Made by a program: the position numbers and the translations under genes. The notes under the pieces were generated by a model, which saw only the letters and a program-made list of their open reading frames with translations, did not search any database and was not told the DNA's origin. Source: Oceanicola sp. S124 (GTDB lineage: Bacteria; Pseudomonadota; Alphaproteobacteria; Rhodobacterales; Rhodobacteraceae). Taken from it: a DNA stretch of 60,043 nt. Position 1 is the stretch's first letter; every line of letters starts with the position of its first letter. This document shows, piece after piece, positions 23,156-32,140 of the stretch. The stretch is from the NCBI RefSeq assembly GCF_000220565.1, contig NZ_AFPM01000037.1, forward strand, positions 1 through 60,043. Direction: 5' to 3'.

Positions 23156-23337
23156 TGCAGGGGCTCCATGCGCGAGAGAGCATTTCAATCCCCCTCTCTA
23201 TCCACCCCGAGATATAGTATTCTCCAGGCGCCCTTGATACCCCCTGATTTCATTTGATCCATGTTTTTATGAGCATATGGGAATGCCTGAGTGCGCATGA
23301 ATGCCGCTGAAATCCAGATATTGAGGAATTCATCGCC

Positions 23338-23352
23338 CCCCTGCGGCACCAT
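23338..23352 (+). repeat. Right attachment repeat (attR)
   Basis: The sequence CCCCTGCGGCACCAT is identical to the tRNA-Thr 3' end at 9251-9265. It is not part of a tRNA here. It lies 183 nt beyond the integrase start and 212 nt before bcsN. The DNA to its right is the ancestral downstream flank of tRNA-Thr. Confidence 0.75.
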
Positions 23353-23454
23353 AATTCGCCACAAGATCGCCATGATGAATGCACGGCTGCAACAGTGCCG
23401 CGCGAAACCGTAGCATGTTGTCCACGCTTGGTTATCGAGCGGGTTCAGAGCATT

Positions 23455-23486
23455 GCGTCACCCCGGGTCAGGGCATAGGGTGACGC
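23455..23486. terminator. 9-bp stem hairpin upstream of bcsN
   Basis: GCGTCACCC (23455-23463) is perfectly inverted at GGGTGACGC (23478-23486) with a 14-nt loop and no T tract. It lies about 100 nt after the right attachment repeat, so before integration it would have been the hairpin downstream of tRNA-Thr. It may terminate the tRNA transcript or act in bcs control. Confidence 0.45.
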
Positions 23487-23564
23487 GAGGGTCTGCTGAA
23501 GGCGCACGGCTTCCATTCAGAAGAGGTTTGCCTTTCGCGGGACCGAGGCAAGGTATGGTGGTAG

Positions 23565-24248
23565 ATGAGCAGGTATTCCAGCAGTAGAGAAGCCGCGACC
23601 AGGGGTCGCATGATGCGCGCCCTGCTGGCAGGCGCCCTGGCCTTTGCGCTTGTGGCCTGCGACGATGCCTCCTTCCCGCAGATCCATATCCAGCGCCGCC
23701 CGGTCGAGACGCCCTACGCCCAGCAACCGCTTTCCGCGGCCTGGATTCGCGCCGAGAAGATCCAGCTGGTGCTGGAACGCACCGCCGGATCGGTGACTGA
23801 ACAGCGCATCCTGCTGAACAACCCGACCTCGCTGCGGGGCGAGAACGTCGTGCTGCTGCTGGCCGATCGCTCGTCCCATGCCATCGAGACGCGGTTCCAG
23901 CCGACCCAGATGCTGGATGAGACCGAGGGCACGCCCTACCCGTTCGAAGCCTTCGACAAGCTCTCCTTCAAGACCCGCGAAGACTCGCTTGGCGTGATGA
24001 ACTGGGCGCGCTGGACCAACCATGCCGGGCTGAACTGCGTGCTGGCCTTCCGCCGCATCGACAAGACCGACCGCACGCTGGTGTCCGGGGCCGTCATCAT
24101 GGACATGATGCTGCGCAACTGCGTCATCGGCAGTGAGGACGAGGCGCTTGAGCCGATCGGCCCGGATGCGGTCGCCTTCGCCGCGACCCGCGCCCCGCGT
24201 GGCGCGGCGCCGCAGATGCTGTCGCCGCTGGCAGCGCCGCTGCCATGA
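23565..24248 (+). CDS. bcsN: Cellulose biosynthesis lipoprotein BcsN
   Basis: A 227-aa predicted lipoprotein of the alphaproteobacterial BcsN type, found only with type III cellulose operons. The signal ends in the lipobox LVAC (Cys at about residue 32 from the listed start). The downstream part has TPYAQQPLSAAWIRAEKIQL and NWARWTNHAGLNCVLAFRR. It is the first gene of the operon and overlaps bcsA by 4 bp. An internal ATG at 23610, preceded by AGGGG, would place the lipobox Cys at residue 17, so it is a good alternative start. Its role in cellulose export is not known in detail. Confidence 0.75.
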   Translation: MSRYSSSREAATRGRMMRALLAGALAFALVACDDASFPQIHIQRRPVETPYAQQPLSAAWIRAEKIQLVLERTAGSVTEQRILLNNPTSLRGENVVLLLADRSSHAIETRFQPTQMLDETEGTPYPFEAFDKLSFKTREDSLGVMNWARWTNHAGLNCVLAFRRIDKTDRTLVSGAVIMDMMLRNCVIGSEDEALEPIGPDAVAFAATRAPRGAAPQMLSPLAAPLP

Positions 24249-26632
24249 GCGGCGCCTCCGCCCCGAAATCCGCCACGAGGATGCTGCTGCTCGGGATCTG
24301 GATCGTCCTGGCGATCCCCTTGCTGTTCCTCGCCTCCATTCCGATCTCGGTCGGCACCCAGGGCCTGCTGGCGCTGTTGACCTGTGCCATGATCTACGGG
24401 CTGAAACCGATGGTCGGCTCGAAGATCTCGGTCCGCATCATCGTCATGTCGATCGCCGGGGTCTTCGTTCTGCGCTACTGGCTGTGGCGCCTGCTCGAGA
24501 CCCTGCCGTCGCTGGACGATCCGATCTCGCTCGCGGCGGCGCTGGTGCTTTTCGGCGCCGAGACCTTCACGGTCGTCCTGTTCTTCCTGACCGCGTTGAT
24601 CACCTCTGACCCGGTGACCCACGCGCGCCCCGAGCCGATCAAGCTGACCGACGTGCCCTCGGTCGACATCCTCGTGCCAAGCTACGACGAAAGCCCGGAG
24701 CTGCTGGCCGTGACCCTGTCGGCGGCCAAGCGGATCACCTACCCTGAAGGCAAGAAGACCGTCGTCCTGTGCGATGACGGCGGCACCGACCAGCGCTGCA
24801 ATTCCAAGGATCCCGCCCTGGCGGCCCGCTCGCAGGAGCGGCGCAAGACCCTGCAGGCGCTCTGCGCCGAGCTGGACGTGGTCTACTCCACCCGTGCCAA
24901 GAACGAGCATGCCAAGGCCGGCAACCTGAACGCGGCGCTGCAGAACCTGACCGGCGAGCTGGTGCTGATCCTCGATGCCGACCACGTCCCCACGCCCGAG
25001 TTCCTCGCCCGCACCGTCGGCTATTTCGCCGAGAACCCGCGCCTCTTCCTGGTACAGACGCCGCACTTCTTCACCAACCGCGACCCGATCGAGCGCAACC
25101 TTGCCCTGCCCGAGGACTGCCCCTCGGAGAACGAGATGTTCTATTCCGAGATCCACCGGGGTCTGGACCGCATGGGCGGTGCCTTCTTCTGCGGCTCGGC
25201 CGCCCTGCTGCGCCGCCGGGCGCTGGACGAGGTGGGCGGCATCTCGGGCGAGACCATCACCGAGGATGCCGAGACCGCGCTGGATATCCACTCGCGCGGA
25301 TGGGAAAGCATGTATCTCGATCACGCGATGATCGCCGGGCTGCAGCCGGAAACCTTCGCCTCGTTCATCCAGCAGCGCGGACGCTGGGCCACCGGCATGA
25401 TCCAGATGCTGATCCTGAAGAACCCGATGTTCCGCTCGGGGCTCTCGCTGACGCAGCGCCTGTGCTACCTCAACTCGATGAGCTTCTGGCTGTTCCCGCT
25501 GATCCGCATGATCTTCCTGCTCAGCCCGCTTCTCTACCTCTTCTTCGGGCTCGAGATCTTCGTCGTCGATTCCAGCGAGGTCTTCGTCTACATCCTGCCC
25601 TATCTGCTGATCGGCTTCATCGTGCAGAACGCGCTGTTCTCGGATGTCAGGTGGCCGCAGATATCCGAGGTCTACGAAATCGCGCAGACCCCCTACATCC
25701 TGCTGGCGCTGATCGAGACCGTGCGCAATCCACGCGGCGCGACCTTCAAGGTGACCGCCAAGGATGGCACGCTTGAACATGCCTTCCTGTCGCCGATCTA
25801 CCGTCCGCTCACGCTTCTGGTCGGGGTGCTGCTGGCCGGGCTGCTGGCCGGGGTCTACCGCTGGTATGCCTTCCCCGGCGACCGCTATGTCGTTCAGATC
25901 GTCGGGGCCTGGGCGCTCTACAACTTCATCCTCGCTGCCTTCTCGCTGCGCGCGGTCTTCGAGCGGCCGCGCCGTCTGACGCGGCCCCGCACGGCGGTCT
26001 CGACACCGGCGCGGCTGACGCTTGTCCCAGCCGAGTCGGACCAGTCACCGGCGCCGTCCGGCGAACCGCGCGAGGCGACGATCCTTTCGGCCAGCCCCGA
26101 GAGGATCCAGCTGCAACTGACGGAAAGCGGCCAGGAAAGCTGGACGCCCGAGCAGGTCGGCGCCGAAGTCGTGCTGCTGCCGATCCTGCCCAAGGCGGCA
26201 GATCTCGAGGTTCCGCTGACCCTGACCCTCGCGGGGGTGCGCCCCGGCGTCGAAGGCACCCGGGTCGATCTCGCGGTGCCCGCGGACAGCATGATCGGCG
26301 CGGCGCGGCTGACCGCGCATGTGGTCTACGGCGACAGCCGCCGCTGGCAGTTCTTCCGCAAGTTCCACGCCCAGGGCAGCACCCTGGTCACCGGGCTGCT
26401 CTACGTGCTGGCCAAGAGCGCCCTGTCGGTGCCGCAGACGATCTACGACTTCCTGCGCGAGTTCTCCAAGCACGAGGCAGTGCCCGTGGCCGATGACGAC
26501 ACCCCCTTCGAGGACGCCTTCACCGGCGCCGCCAGGGAGACCGATGCGGCCCCGGCCCTCGCCGGCGCCCCCGGCGCACCGGTTGCCGCCGCGGCCAATC
26601 CGCAGGACGAATACCTCAGGATCGAGGACTAG
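24245..26632 (+). CDS. bcsA: Cellulose synthase catalytic subunit BcsA
   Basis: A 795-aa inner-membrane glycosyltransferase family 2 enzyme that polymerises UDP-glucose to beta-1,4-glucan. Membrane helices lie at about 15-110 and 400-560. The GT2 signatures are present: CDDGGTD, LDADHVP (DxD), ITEDAETALD (TED) and QQRGRWATGM (QxxRW). A PilZ-like domain follows (about 570-690): the first c-di-GMP motif region RPRRLTRPR is arginine-rich, but the second, normally [D/N]xSxxG, reads ILSASP here, lacking Asp/Asn and Gly. Control by c-di-GMP may therefore be weak. Overlaps bcsN; bcsB follows after 4 nt. Confidence 0.95.
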   Translation: MSGASAPKSATRMLLLGIWIVLAIPLLFLASIPISVGTQGLLALLTCAMIYGLKPMVGSKISVRIIVMSIAGVFVLRYWLWRLLETLPSLDDPISLAAALVLFGAETFTVVLFFLTALITSDPVTHARPEPIKLTDVPSVDILVPSYDESPELLAVTLSAAKRITYPEGKKTVVLCDDGGTDQRCNSKDPALAARSQERRKTLQALCAELDVVYSTRAKNEHAKAGNLNAALQNLTGELVLILDADHVPTPEFLARTVGYFAENPRLFLVQTPHFFTNRDPIERNLALPEDCPSENEMFYSEIHRGLDRMGGAFFCGSAALLRRRALDEVGGISGETITEDAETALDIHSRGWESMYLDHAMIAGLQPETFASFIQQRGRWATGMIQMLILKNPMFRSGLSLTQRLCYLNSMSFWLFPLIRMIFLLSPLLYLFFGLEIFVVDSSEVFVYILPYLLIGFIVQNALFSDVRWPQISEVYEIAQTPYILLALIETVRNPRGATFKVTAKDGTLEHAFLSPIYRPLTLLVGVLLAGLLAGVYRWYAFPGDRYVVQIVGAWALYNFILAAFSLRAVFERPRRLTRPRTAVSTPARLTLVPAESDQSPAPSGEPREATILSASPERIQLQLTESGQESWTPEQVGAEVVLLPILPKAADLEVPLTLTLAGVRPGVEGTRVDLAVPADSMIGAARLTAHVVYGDSRRWQFFRKFHAQGSTLVTGLLYVLAKSALSVPQTIYDFLREFSKHEAVPVADDDTPFEDAFTGAARETDAAPALAGAPGAPVAAAANPQDEYLRIED

Positions 26633-26636
26633 CACC

Positions 26637-28889
26637 ATGAAGAGGACGAGGGCCATGAAACAGACCACCGCCTTGCTTCTCTGCCTGCTTCCGGTCCTCG
26701 GCCTTCAGGCGGGCGGGGTCTCGGCGCAGCAGATCCTCTTCGACAGCCCCGGCGTGTCCGGCCGTCCCGAGCTGTCCCCCGCCACCCGGGCCCCCGCCGA
26801 ACCGTCCCGCGCGAATGAGCGGCAATGGGCGGCCCCCGCGGCCGAGGAGGCCGATGCCGAGGTCCGTACCCGCGATGTCCTGTTGCCGCTGCGCCCCCGC
26901 AGTCCGCAGGGCGGCGAGACCGCCGGCCACCGGATGCAGGGCGAATACCCTGAAGAGGGCTTCTGGATGTTCCTGCCCCGGGCGCTCGGCGAAGCGCGGC
27001 TGGACCTCACGACCCTCAGCTCGATCAACCTGCTGCCGGGGCGGTCCCGGGCGACAGTCCTGGTCAATGGCACCGAGGTCGGCACGCTGGAGCTGGACAA
27101 CTTCTCGGCCGCCGGCACCGATGGCCTCGATCTGCCCGCCGGGCTGCTGAAGGCCGGTCGCAACCTCGTGGAGCTGAAGCTTGAACAGGTCCACCGCGTC
27201 ATGTGCGGGCCCGATGCCTCTTTCGGGCTGTGGACCGACGTCATCGCGCATCAGAGCGGCATCACGGTGCCCAGGTCCGAGCTTGGCCGCGATCCGCTGA
27301 GCTTCATTGCAGCCGCCGCCGCCCAGCTTGGCCAGGGCAGCACCTTCTCGCTGACCAATGCGGACAATGCCAATGTCATCGGCGCATCGCCTTCCGTCGC
27401 GAAGGTAGAGAAGCTTTTCGGCGGCCTGCCCCCGGAAATCTTGGTCGAGGACTACTACACCGTCTCTGCGACCAATCCCCAGCTGGCACGGGTCACGGCC
27501 CTGCCCCAGCAGGTGACCATGCCAGAGCTGCCCGCCTTCCGCATCGGCGGTGACGGCGCAATCGTGCTGCTGACCAACAGCGGCGAGGCCGAGAAGATCG
27601 CCACCCTGCTGACCGATGCCCTCGGCCCGGGCGAAACCGGCACCGCCCCGCCCCTGATCAGCCCGGGCGCCAGCCGCACGCTGGCCTCAATCGGCATCCC
27701 CACGGTCGAGGGGCATGGTCACTACATCCGCAAGTCCGTATCCTTCCGGCTGCCCTGGGACTGGCTGGTCCTGGCTTCGCAACGGGCGCAGATGCGCCTG
27801 GACTATGCCTTCGACACCGATCTTCCGAAGGGCTCGCTGCTGCTGGTGAAGATCAATGAGCAGACCATCCGCCTGCTGCCCCTCGACGATGTCGAGGACG
27901 CCGGGCGCCGTCTGGATCCGCTGCTGATCACCTTTGCCGCCAACCAGCTGCAACCGGGGGCCAACGAGATCTCCTTCGAGGCCCTGATTCCCGGCGAACC
28001 CTCGGATGCCGCCTGCGTTCCGCGTCAGGCGCCCGCCTTCCAGGTCTTCGACAGCACCAGCCTGAACATTCCGGAAAGCCCGCGGATGACCGTGCCCCGC
28101 ATCGACCGCACCCTCGCGGCGGTCGATGTCTCGCGGATCTCGATGAGCGAGGCCGCAGCCCGGACCCTGCCCCTTGGCCTGCTGGCCCAGGTCGCCTCGA
28201 TCTACGCCCCCGACGAGACGGCGCAGCAGGTTCCCGGCCAGCCGCCCCGCACCGGCTCCATCCGGATCGGCATTCCCGCCGACCTGTCGCAGATCCCGGG
28301 CGACATCGTCAGCAAGAACGTCCTGCAGCTGGAAGAGGTGCTGCTGTCGGCGCCTACGCCCGACGGTGGCGGCGTTGACCCCTGGGCCACCCTCGAGACT
28401 GAAAGCTGGCTGTCCATCCTGCTGGACCGGCGCAAGGCCGCCGACCGGCTTCGCGAGCTGAAGGGCAAGATCGCCGCCCTCGGGCGCGGCCCGGAATCCG
28501 ACCTGGACAGCTGGCTGCTAGGCCGATCCGCCGAGGCGATGCTGATCCAGCCGACGATGGAGAGCCCCGAAAACCTCTGGCTGGTGGTACGGCCCAACAC
28601 CGATACCGAACGGCTGGTGGCGTCGCTGGTCGACATGCACCGACGCTCGGAAGGGCCGAAGGGCCAGGTCTCGCTGTTCGGCTACGACGGCAAGTGGCAG
28701 GTCTGGAGATCCGCCAACCGCCCCCTCACCCTGCATGAGCCGCTGACCATCACCAATGCCCGCGCGGTCGTCGGCAACTATGTAACACTCTCACCCGGTC
28801 GCTACATTGCCCCACTATTCCTGCTCGCCTTTGTGTGCGCACTTTCGGCAATGGGACTTCTGATCGTGAGCCGACGGAGAAAGAAATGA
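26637..28889 (+). CDS. bcsB: Cellulose synthase periplasmic subunit BcsB
   Basis: A 750-aa periplasmic partner of BcsA with an N-terminal signal peptide (MKQTTALLLCLLPVLGLQAG after six extra residues) and one C-terminal transmembrane anchor (YIAPLFLLAFVCALSAMGLL followed by RRRKK), the architecture of known BcsB. It contains the two repeated carbohydrate-binding/flavodoxin-like modules: LNLLPGRSRATVLVNG-type strands occur near residue 125 and SLLLVKINEQTIRLLPL-type near 410. The start could also be the ATG at 26655; both have GAGG about 9 nt upstream. It overlaps bcsZ by 4 bp. Confidence 0.92.
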   Translation: MKRTRAMKQTTALLLCLLPVLGLQAGGVSAQQILFDSPGVSGRPELSPATRAPAEPSRANERQWAAPAAEEADAEVRTRDVLLPLRPRSPQGGETAGHRMQGEYPEEGFWMFLPRALGEARLDLTTLSSINLLPGRSRATVLVNGTEVGTLELDNFSAAGTDGLDLPAGLLKAGRNLVELKLEQVHRVMCGPDASFGLWTDVIAHQSGITVPRSELGRDPLSFIAAAAAQLGQGSTFSLTNADNANVIGASPSVAKVEKLFGGLPPEILVEDYYTVSATNPQLARVTALPQQVTMPELPAFRIGGDGAIVLLTNSGEAEKIATLLTDALGPGETGTAPPLISPGASRTLASIGIPTVEGHGHYIRKSVSFRLPWDWLVLASQRAQMRLDYAFDTDLPKGSLLLVKINEQTIRLLPLDDVEDAGRRLDPLLITFAANQLQPGANEISFEALIPGEPSDAACVPRQAPAFQVFDSTSLNIPESPRMTVPRIDRTLAAVDVSRISMSEAAARTLPLGLLAQVASIYAPDETAQQVPGQPPRTGSIRIGIPADLSQIPGDIVSKNVLQLEEVLLSAPTPDGGGVDPWATLETESWLSILLDRRKAADRLRELKGKIAALGRGPESDLDSWLLGRSAEAMLIQPTMESPENLWLVVRPNTDTERLVASLVDMHRRSEGPKGQVSLFGYDGKWQVWRSANRPLTLHEPLTITNARAVVGNYVTLSPGRYIAPLFLLAFVCALSAMGLLIVSRRRKK

Positions 28890-29959
28890 ACCGGCGCAGC
28901 GTACTTTCGGGAATGGCAGCCCTGGCCGGGCTGATCGGCAGCGCCCCAGCCTCGCTGGCGCAGAACCCGGGCCTGGAAGCCAAGCTTCAGGACGTGTGGC
29001 AGGCCTGGCGCGACGCCAACCTGGATGCCACGGGCCGGGTCATCGACCAGTTCCAGAGCAACGCCAGCCACTCGGAGGGCCAGGGCTACGGCATGCTGCT
29101 GGCCGCCACCATGGGCGATCAGCGCAGCTTCGACCGGATGGAGACCTGGACCCGCCTCAACCTGGCGATCCGTCCCGACAACCTGATGGCCTGGCGCTGG
29201 TTCCCGGATGAACCGATCCGGGTGCCCGACCTCAACAATGCCAGCGACGGCGACCTGTTCCGCGCCTGGGCCCTGCTGCGCGCCTCGCAGCGCTTCAACG
29301 TGCCCAGCTACCGCGAGACCGCCCGCCAGATCGTCACCGACCTGATTGCCACCTGCATTGCCCGCCATCCCGGCGGCGAGGGCTTCGACCCACTGCTGCT
29401 CCCCGGCGCCGAGGGCTTCGGTACCGCCGAGGGCTTCATCTACAATCCCTGCTACGCCATGCCGCTGGCAATGACCGAGCTGGCAACCGAGTTCGACGCC
29501 CCGGTGCTGGCACAGGCGGCCCGCGGCGCTGTCGAGGTCTCGCGCAGTCTCGCCCAGACCGGCGTCGTGCCCGACTGGGTCGAAGTCACCCCGGCCGGGC
29601 TGCGCGCGGCGGAAGGCTTCTCGTTTGACGCCGGCTATGAAGCGATGCGGATTCCGCTCTACCTGATCTGGTCCGGCCTCACGGATCACCCTGCCATCCT
29701 GCGCTATGCCGAGGCGCAGGAAAGGGTCAGCGCCGGCCTCGTCGCCACGGTCATCGACCGCGACACGGGCGCCGCCCTGTCGACCAGCGACGACCCCGGC
29801 TACAAGGCGATCTCGGCCCTGGCCACCTGCACCGCAAGGCGCAGCGTCGGCTCCGATATCCCGCCGTTCTCGGCAAGTTCGCCCTACTATCCTGCCACGC
29901 TTCAGCTCTTCGCCATGGTGGCGCAGATCGAAGCCTCTCCGATGTGTATTCCGATATGA
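28886..29959 (+). CDS. bcsZ: Periplasmic endo-beta-1,4-glucanase BcsZ (GH8)
   Basis: A 357-aa glycoside hydrolase family 8 cellulase that trims nascent cellulose in the periplasm. It has a signal peptide (MNRRSVLSGMAALAGLIGSA) with a twin-arginine-like start. The acidic catalytic region SEGQGYGMLLAA contains the general-acid Glu, and NNASDGDLFRAWALL is the second conserved GH8 block. The ATG at 28886 overlaps the bcsB stop (ATGA), so I prefer it to an upstream in-frame start. It overlaps bcsK in the same way. Confidence 0.92.
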   Translation: MNRRSVLSGMAALAGLIGSAPASLAQNPGLEAKLQDVWQAWRDANLDATGRVIDQFQSNASHSEGQGYGMLLAATMGDQRSFDRMETWTRLNLAIRPDNLMAWRWFPDEPIRVPDLNNASDGDLFRAWALLRASQRFNVPSYRETARQIVTDLIATCIARHPGGEGFDPLLLPGAEGFGTAEGFIYNPCYAMPLAMTELATEFDAPVLAQAARGAVEVSRSLAQTGVVPDWVEVTPAGLRAAEGFSFDAGYEAMRIPLYLIWSGLTDHPAILRYAEAQERVSAGLVATVIDRDTGAALSTSDDPGYKAISALATCTARRSVGSDIPPFSASSPYYPATLQLFAMVAQIEASPMCIPI

Positions 29960-31407
29960 AACCTCTGCTGCACTCTTCCCGGCTCGCGCTTTTGGTGGCG
30001 TGCAGCCTTCTCGCCTCTCCCGCGCTGTCCCAGGCGCCGAGCGATGCCGACCTGCAGGCCCTGCGGTTCTACCTGTCGGAAGACAACCAGCAGGCCGTCA
30101 ACTCGGAGCTGCGCCGCCTGCAGCTGCAGTATCCCGACTGGGTGGTGCCCGAGGACCTCGGCCAGATGGAACAGGGCGTTCCGGGCGAGAGGATCGACAG
30201 CATCTATCGTCAGATCGAGGCGCGCGATTTCGACGCCGCCCGCGCCACCATCGACGAGATCAGCCGCACCTATCCAAGCTGGTCGCCCTCGTCCGAACTG
30301 CTGGAGACCCTGGCCAGCTCCGAGGCCCAGGAGAACTTCAATACCGCGGTCGATGCCGGTAACGCCGAGGTGGCCATCCGTATTGCCCGGGGCAACCCCG
30401 CGTTGCTGCGCTGCGAACGGGTCAACAACGCCTGGCTTCTGGCCGAGCAATACCAGGCCACCGGCGACGTGGCCTCGGCCTATGGCGTCTACCTGGGCAT
30501 CGCGCGCAGCTGTACCGATCCCGACATCCTCGTCGCCACGCTTGAGAAATCCGCCGCGATCAGCAGCCTCGACCAGCTTGCCGAGGTGGCCGAGCAGGCC
30601 CGGGGCCAGGCGCCCGGCAGCGCCGAGCGCCTGAGCGCGGTCGAAAGCCGCCTGCGGGCCGGCATCCTGGCCCAGGATCCCGACGCGGTCACGACGACAG
30701 CCACCGGCAACGGCACCCCGCCGCCCGAGGGGGCGGAATGGCCCGAGGGGATCAGCCCCAAGGTCAGCCTGCGCCCGCTCAGCCGGGGCGAGACACCCGC
30801 ACCGCCGGCACGTGCAGCCAGCGGCGGCTCCGGCACCGGCGGAGGCAGCGCCGCCCCCGCGGCCTCGTCGCGCAGCACCGCTGCGGCACAGCGCGGAGAC
30901 TGGGCAGGCTGCCTTGCCGCCAGCGCCTCGGCCCGTGACGCGGCCACGGTTGCGCAACGCGGCTGGTGCGCCCTGAACGCCGACCGTCCGATGCAGGCGC
31001 TGTCCGATTTCAACGATGCGGCCAACCGCGGCGGTTCGGCCGCGGCCCGCCGGGATGCCCGCTACGGGCAGGCGATCACCATGCTGCAGCTCGACATGGT
31101 CGATCAGGCCTCGGCCATCGCCGCAGCCACCCCGTTCACCGCTGAACAGCGCCTTGAAGTCGAGAGCCTGATCCTCGACAAGCGCGGCGTCGCCGCCTAC
31201 GACCGCGGCGACTATGCCCGCGCCATCGCCTATTTCGACGAGCTGGAGCGGATCACCGGCGTCGTGCGCCGCGATCTGGCGATGTTGCGCGGATATGCCT
31301 ACCTGAACTCGGGCAAGAAGGAACGGGCCAAGGCCGAGTTCCAGCGCCTGCATGACCAGATGGCCACCACGGCGTCGCGTCGGGCCCTGTCGGACGCGCT
31401 GCAATAG
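29956..31407 (+). CDS. bcsK: TPR protein of type III cellulose operon (BcsK-like)
   Basis: A 483-aa secreted protein: signal peptide (LLHSSRLALLVACSLLASPA), then tetratricopeptide-like helical repeats in two blocks (about 30-230 and 310-480) separated by a Pro/Gly/Ser-rich linker (GSGTGGGSAAPAASS). The last repeats, RGVAAYDRGDYARAIAYFDE and YLNSGKKERAKAEF, are clear TPRs. No outer-membrane beta-barrel follows, so this is not BcsC. Position after bcsZ and presence of bcsN match the type III operons described in Agrobacterium-like bacteria, where the TPR gene is called bcsK. Probably a periplasmic scaffold for export. Confidence 0.75.
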   Translation: MKPLLHSSRLALLVACSLLASPALSQAPSDADLQALRFYLSEDNQQAVNSELRRLQLQYPDWVVPEDLGQMEQGVPGERIDSIYRQIEARDFDAARATIDEISRTYPSWSPSSELLETLASSEAQENFNTAVDAGNAEVAIRIARGNPALLRCERVNNAWLLAEQYQATGDVASAYGVYLGIARSCTDPDILVATLEKSAAISSLDQLAEVAEQARGQAPGSAERLSAVESRLRAGILAQDPDAVTTTATGNGTPPPEGAEWPEGISPKVSLRPLSRGETPAPPARAASGGSGTGGGSAAPAASSRSTAAAQRGDWAGCLAASASARDAATVAQRGWCALNADRPMQALSDFNDAANRGGSAAARRDARYGQAITMLQLDMVDQASAIAAATPFTAEQRLEVESLILDKRGVAAYDRGDYARAIAYFDELERITGVVRRDLAMLRGYAYLNSGKKERAKAEFQRLHDQMATTASRRALSDALQ

Positions 31408-31443
31408 GCTTCGGGCCCGGCGAATCACGACTGCCCTTTCTGT

Positions 31444-31469
31444 CCCCCGCGCCCTGCACAGCGCGGGGG
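31444..31469 (+). terminator. Terminator hairpin after bcs operon
   Basis: CCCCCGCGC (31444-31452) is perfectly inverted at GCGCGGGGG (31461-31469) with loop CCTGCACA, 36 nt after the bcsK stop. The following sequence ATCGTCGTTTC has only a weak T tract. Confidence 0.7.
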
Positions 31470-31541
31470 ATCGTCGTTTCAGGCCCCCGCCCGGCGGAAA
31501 TGAGGCGCAATTGCGGCACTCTCATGGCCCCTTAAAGATGC

Positions 31542-31561
31542 CCCTATCCCAAGGGATAGGG
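31542..31561. promoter_or_regulatory. Perfect 20-bp palindrome upstream of a small gene
   Basis: CCCTATCCCAAGGGATAGGG, 9-bp arms around AA, lies 142 nt upstream of the 40-aa gene and 134 nt after bcsK. With a 2-bp centre it is unlikely to be a terminator loop and is better read as a dimeric regulator site. Confidence 0.5.
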
Positions 31562-31703
31562 CCGCCCAACCGCCTGTCCCAATCCGCGCCGGAAGAGATA
31601 TCCCGCGTCCCCCAAAGCGCCCCGGATTACCCCCCCGCAGCCCTCCCCCCTCAGGGTTAACGACGGTATGGTTAACTCACACTTTCACAGAGGAAACAGC
31701 GAC

Positions 31704-31826
31704 ATGAGCAAGCACGAAATCGAACTCGCCAGCCAGCAGAAGAACCGCCGCTGGGTCCGCGCTCAGGCGCTCGAACTGCTCGCCGGTGCCGCCATCTTCC
31801 TCGCCGTGGTCCACTACCTGGCCTGA
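31704..31826 (+). CDS. Small single-helix membrane protein (40 aa)
   Basis: A 40-aa frame: MSKHEIELASQQKNRRWVRA, then a hydrophobic helix ELLAGAAIFLAVVHYLA at the C-terminus. The N-terminal half is charged with an RR pair (positive-inside), so the protein is predicted to sit in the inner membrane with its C-terminus out. AGAGGAAAC precedes the ATG at ideal spacing. It is downstream of the bcs terminator and has its own upstream region with a perfect palindrome. No family is known to me. Confidence 0.6.
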   Translation: MSKHEIELASQQKNRRWVRAQALELLAGAAIFLAVVHYLA

Positions 31827-32140
31827 TCCCGGGCTACCGAAGACCGCCGACCCCGACTTTCCGTCGATCGGGGTGAACGGCACCGGATCCGGCCAAGCAA
31901 GGCGGCACGGGTCAGGACCATCAGACGAAACCGCGCAGATCGGCCCGCCGCTTCCGGGGCTGACGCGCAGCCCCCCACCCCTCAAGATCCCATTCGCGCA
32001 TCCTCCTGCCCTGCCCGTGGTCCGTCTCTGGTCCGGCGTCCCTGCCGGCCCCGGCGACGACCGGGACGCAGCGAACGGCAGGCAATCCCCGCCCCTACGC
32101 CTCCCCCGGCAGGCATCCCCGCCCGGGGTCAGCTGCGGGG
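31827..32140. other. Intergenic, no gene seen
   Basis: About 310 nt between the 40-aa gene and the end of the minus-strand siderophore operon. Open frames here are Pro/Arg-rich shadows without ribosome binding sites. No clear terminator for the NRPS gene is seen. Confidence 0.5.

Larger units (their letters stand above)
9251..23352. mobile_element. tRNA-Thr-integrated phage-derived / satellite-like element (~14.1 kb)
   Basis: The boundaries are the 15-bp direct repeats at 9251-9265 (tRNA 3' end) and 23338-23352. The integrase gene lies just inside the right end, on the minus strand. Contents include two AlpA-like HTH proteins, a Rep-like winged-helix operon with iterons, a toxin-antitoxin pair, an XRE regulator, two large ejection-type virion proteins, small hypotheticals and broken small-terminase fragments. 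No large terminase, portal, capsid, tail or lysis genes can be recognised. Outside the element the housekeeping block and the bcs operon would be directly joined, with tRNA-Thr followed by 23353 onward. It may be a decayed prophage or a satellite dependent on a helper phage. Confidence 0.8.

Noticed and set aside
22097..23257. 386-aa plus frame
   Set aside because: Antisense of the integrase.
23936..25780. 614-aa minus frame
   Set aside because: Antisense of bcsA; Gln/Arg/Asp-rich shadow.
26319..26636. N-terminal extension of bcsB
   Set aside because: Overlaps bcsA in another frame; the signal peptide starts at 26637 or 26655.
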